This document shows positions 63,101-64,000 of a DNA stretch of 64,000 bases, in pieces. How positions within the stretch are numbered: position 1 is the first letter of the stretch; each line of letters begins with the position of its first letter. A program made the position numbers and the translations under genes. The stretch is from Ariolimax columbianus (Eukaryota > Mollusca > Gastropoda > Stylommatophora > Arionidae): the NCBI GenBank assembly GCA_036924085.1, contig JAVGWX010000013.1:52306904-52370903 (forward strand), in the 5' to 3' direction. The notes beneath the pieces are model-generated. The model made no database searches. It was given only the letters and a program-made list of their open reading frames with translations, and was not told where the DNA came from.

Positions 63101-64000
63101 TCGAGACAATCAGAAAAATAAGTTAATGAGAAAATACAATGAAATAAGAAACAGTTTGTCATCGAGAAGAATACATTAGATATTCAGAATAGGATTAGAA
63201 AGTAGTCATCGATAAAGTAAAATAAAAATAATTATTGAGAGAAAAGAGCTAGAAATTTACAAACGTAAAATTAAATTGGACATCGAGAATAGAATTTAGA
63301 CATCCAAAAAGGCAAGCTAAATTAGACATCTAAAATATAAAAAGAAAATGGACATTCAAATAATAATAACCAAATTAGGCATCTAAAACATAAGAAGAAA
63401 TTACCCATCGAAAAGAATTAGAGATTGTGAAAAGTAGAGGAAAATAAACATCTGAGATAAAATAATAAATTAGACACCGGAAAAGGAAAAACAAAACGAC
63501 ATCTAAAATAACATTACAAATTTGAATTCCAATTAGACTAAATTAGAAAAAGTCATTATAAATTGAGGAAAGAAGATTAAATTACACATCTAAATTATAA
63601 GAATAAATTATACATCGGGGAAGGAAGACCAAATTAGACATCTAAATTAGAAGAAGAAATTATACATAGAGAAAGGAAAATCAAATTAGACATCCAAATT
63701 AATAGAAGAAATTATACATCGATGAAATGAGACCAAATTAGACATCATGAAAAGAATCAGAAAATAGCTTAGAAGGAAAGAAGAAACGAGACATCGTGAA
63801 AGGAAGAAGAAAATGTACATGCAAAATAAAAGACATTGAAAAAGAAAGAAGAAATTAGACATCTAAAATAGAAGAAGAAATTAGACGTCGAGAAATAAAG
63901 ACCAAATGATACATTGTGTAAAGAATAAGAAAATAGTCTAAAAGAAAGAACCAATTAGTATCAAGAAATGATGAATAAAGTCTAATAAGAACTTGATAGA
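63100..64000. repeat. A-rich degenerate array
   Basis: Loose units of about 40 to 45 bp with aattagacatct and gaagaagaaatta blocks. The end gtctaataagaacttgataga at 63980-64000 matches cctaataagaacttgacaga at 47380-47400. Same family as 39550-40139. Confidence 0.75.

Overview
The window looks like nuclear DNA of a mollusc, most likely a heterobranch gastropod. There are no prokaryotic features. It carries rhodopsin-class receptors with the conserved residues of the lineage-expanded gastropod chemosensory receptors, a metazoan 18S rRNA segment, many decayed LINEs and a very high density of minisatellites. The species call is inference. Host protein-coding sequence is about 2.5 kb of 64 kb.

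Host genes. Three chemosensory-type GPCR loci lie head to tail on the minus strand. Gene 1 (12183 down to 3412) is an apparently intact three-exon gene: exon 1 11943-12183 (TM1), exon 2 7076-7290 (TM2-TM3), exon 3 3412-4023 (TM4-TM7). Its splice sites and phases (1, then 0) join into a 355-residue receptor. Gene 2 (50131 down to 33623) has the same architecture, with identical first and second exon lengths of 241 and 215 nt, but carries two in-frame TAG codons and is a pseudogene. Gene 3 is represented by its last exon (61245-61853); its other exons must lie beyond the right edge.

Main curiosity. A 7,187-bp segment (40140-47326) sits in the second intron of gene 2 and is flanked by a perfect 13-bp direct repeat (40127-40139 and 47327-47339). 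It runs from an rDNA 5' external spacer, through about 1,230 nt of near-perfect 18S rRNA, a rearranged 28S 3'-end module and a roughly 435-bp shared module, into a LINE with endonuclease, reverse transcriptase and RNase H. This reads as one retrotransposition event of a transcript that began in an rDNA unit and ended at the LINE tail. A shorter relative at 16868-17915 has the same duplicated 28S module, the same downstream module and a similar tail but no LINE coding region, which suggests a family rather than a one-off accident.

Layout. 0-12.3 kb: LINE 3' ends, then gene 1 with repeat-filled introns. 12.3-33 kb: mariner-like relic, dispersed repeats, the short rDNA-derived element, a LINE cut off at a poly-G run (23.1-25.7 kb), a LINE with a 5' inversion (27.5-28.5 kb), an old L1-like LINE (28.5-32 kb) and a CR1-like LINE 3' end (32.5-33.2 kb). 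33.6-50.1 kb: gene 2 and its LINE-filled introns. 50.4-52.1 kb: minisatellites grown inside and next to a dispersed repeat. 52-61 kb: AT-rich DNA with more LINE relics. 61.2-64 kb: last exon of gene 3, a long tetranucleotide microsatellite and an A-rich degenerate array. All similarity statements come from reading the sequence; no database search or alignment program was run.
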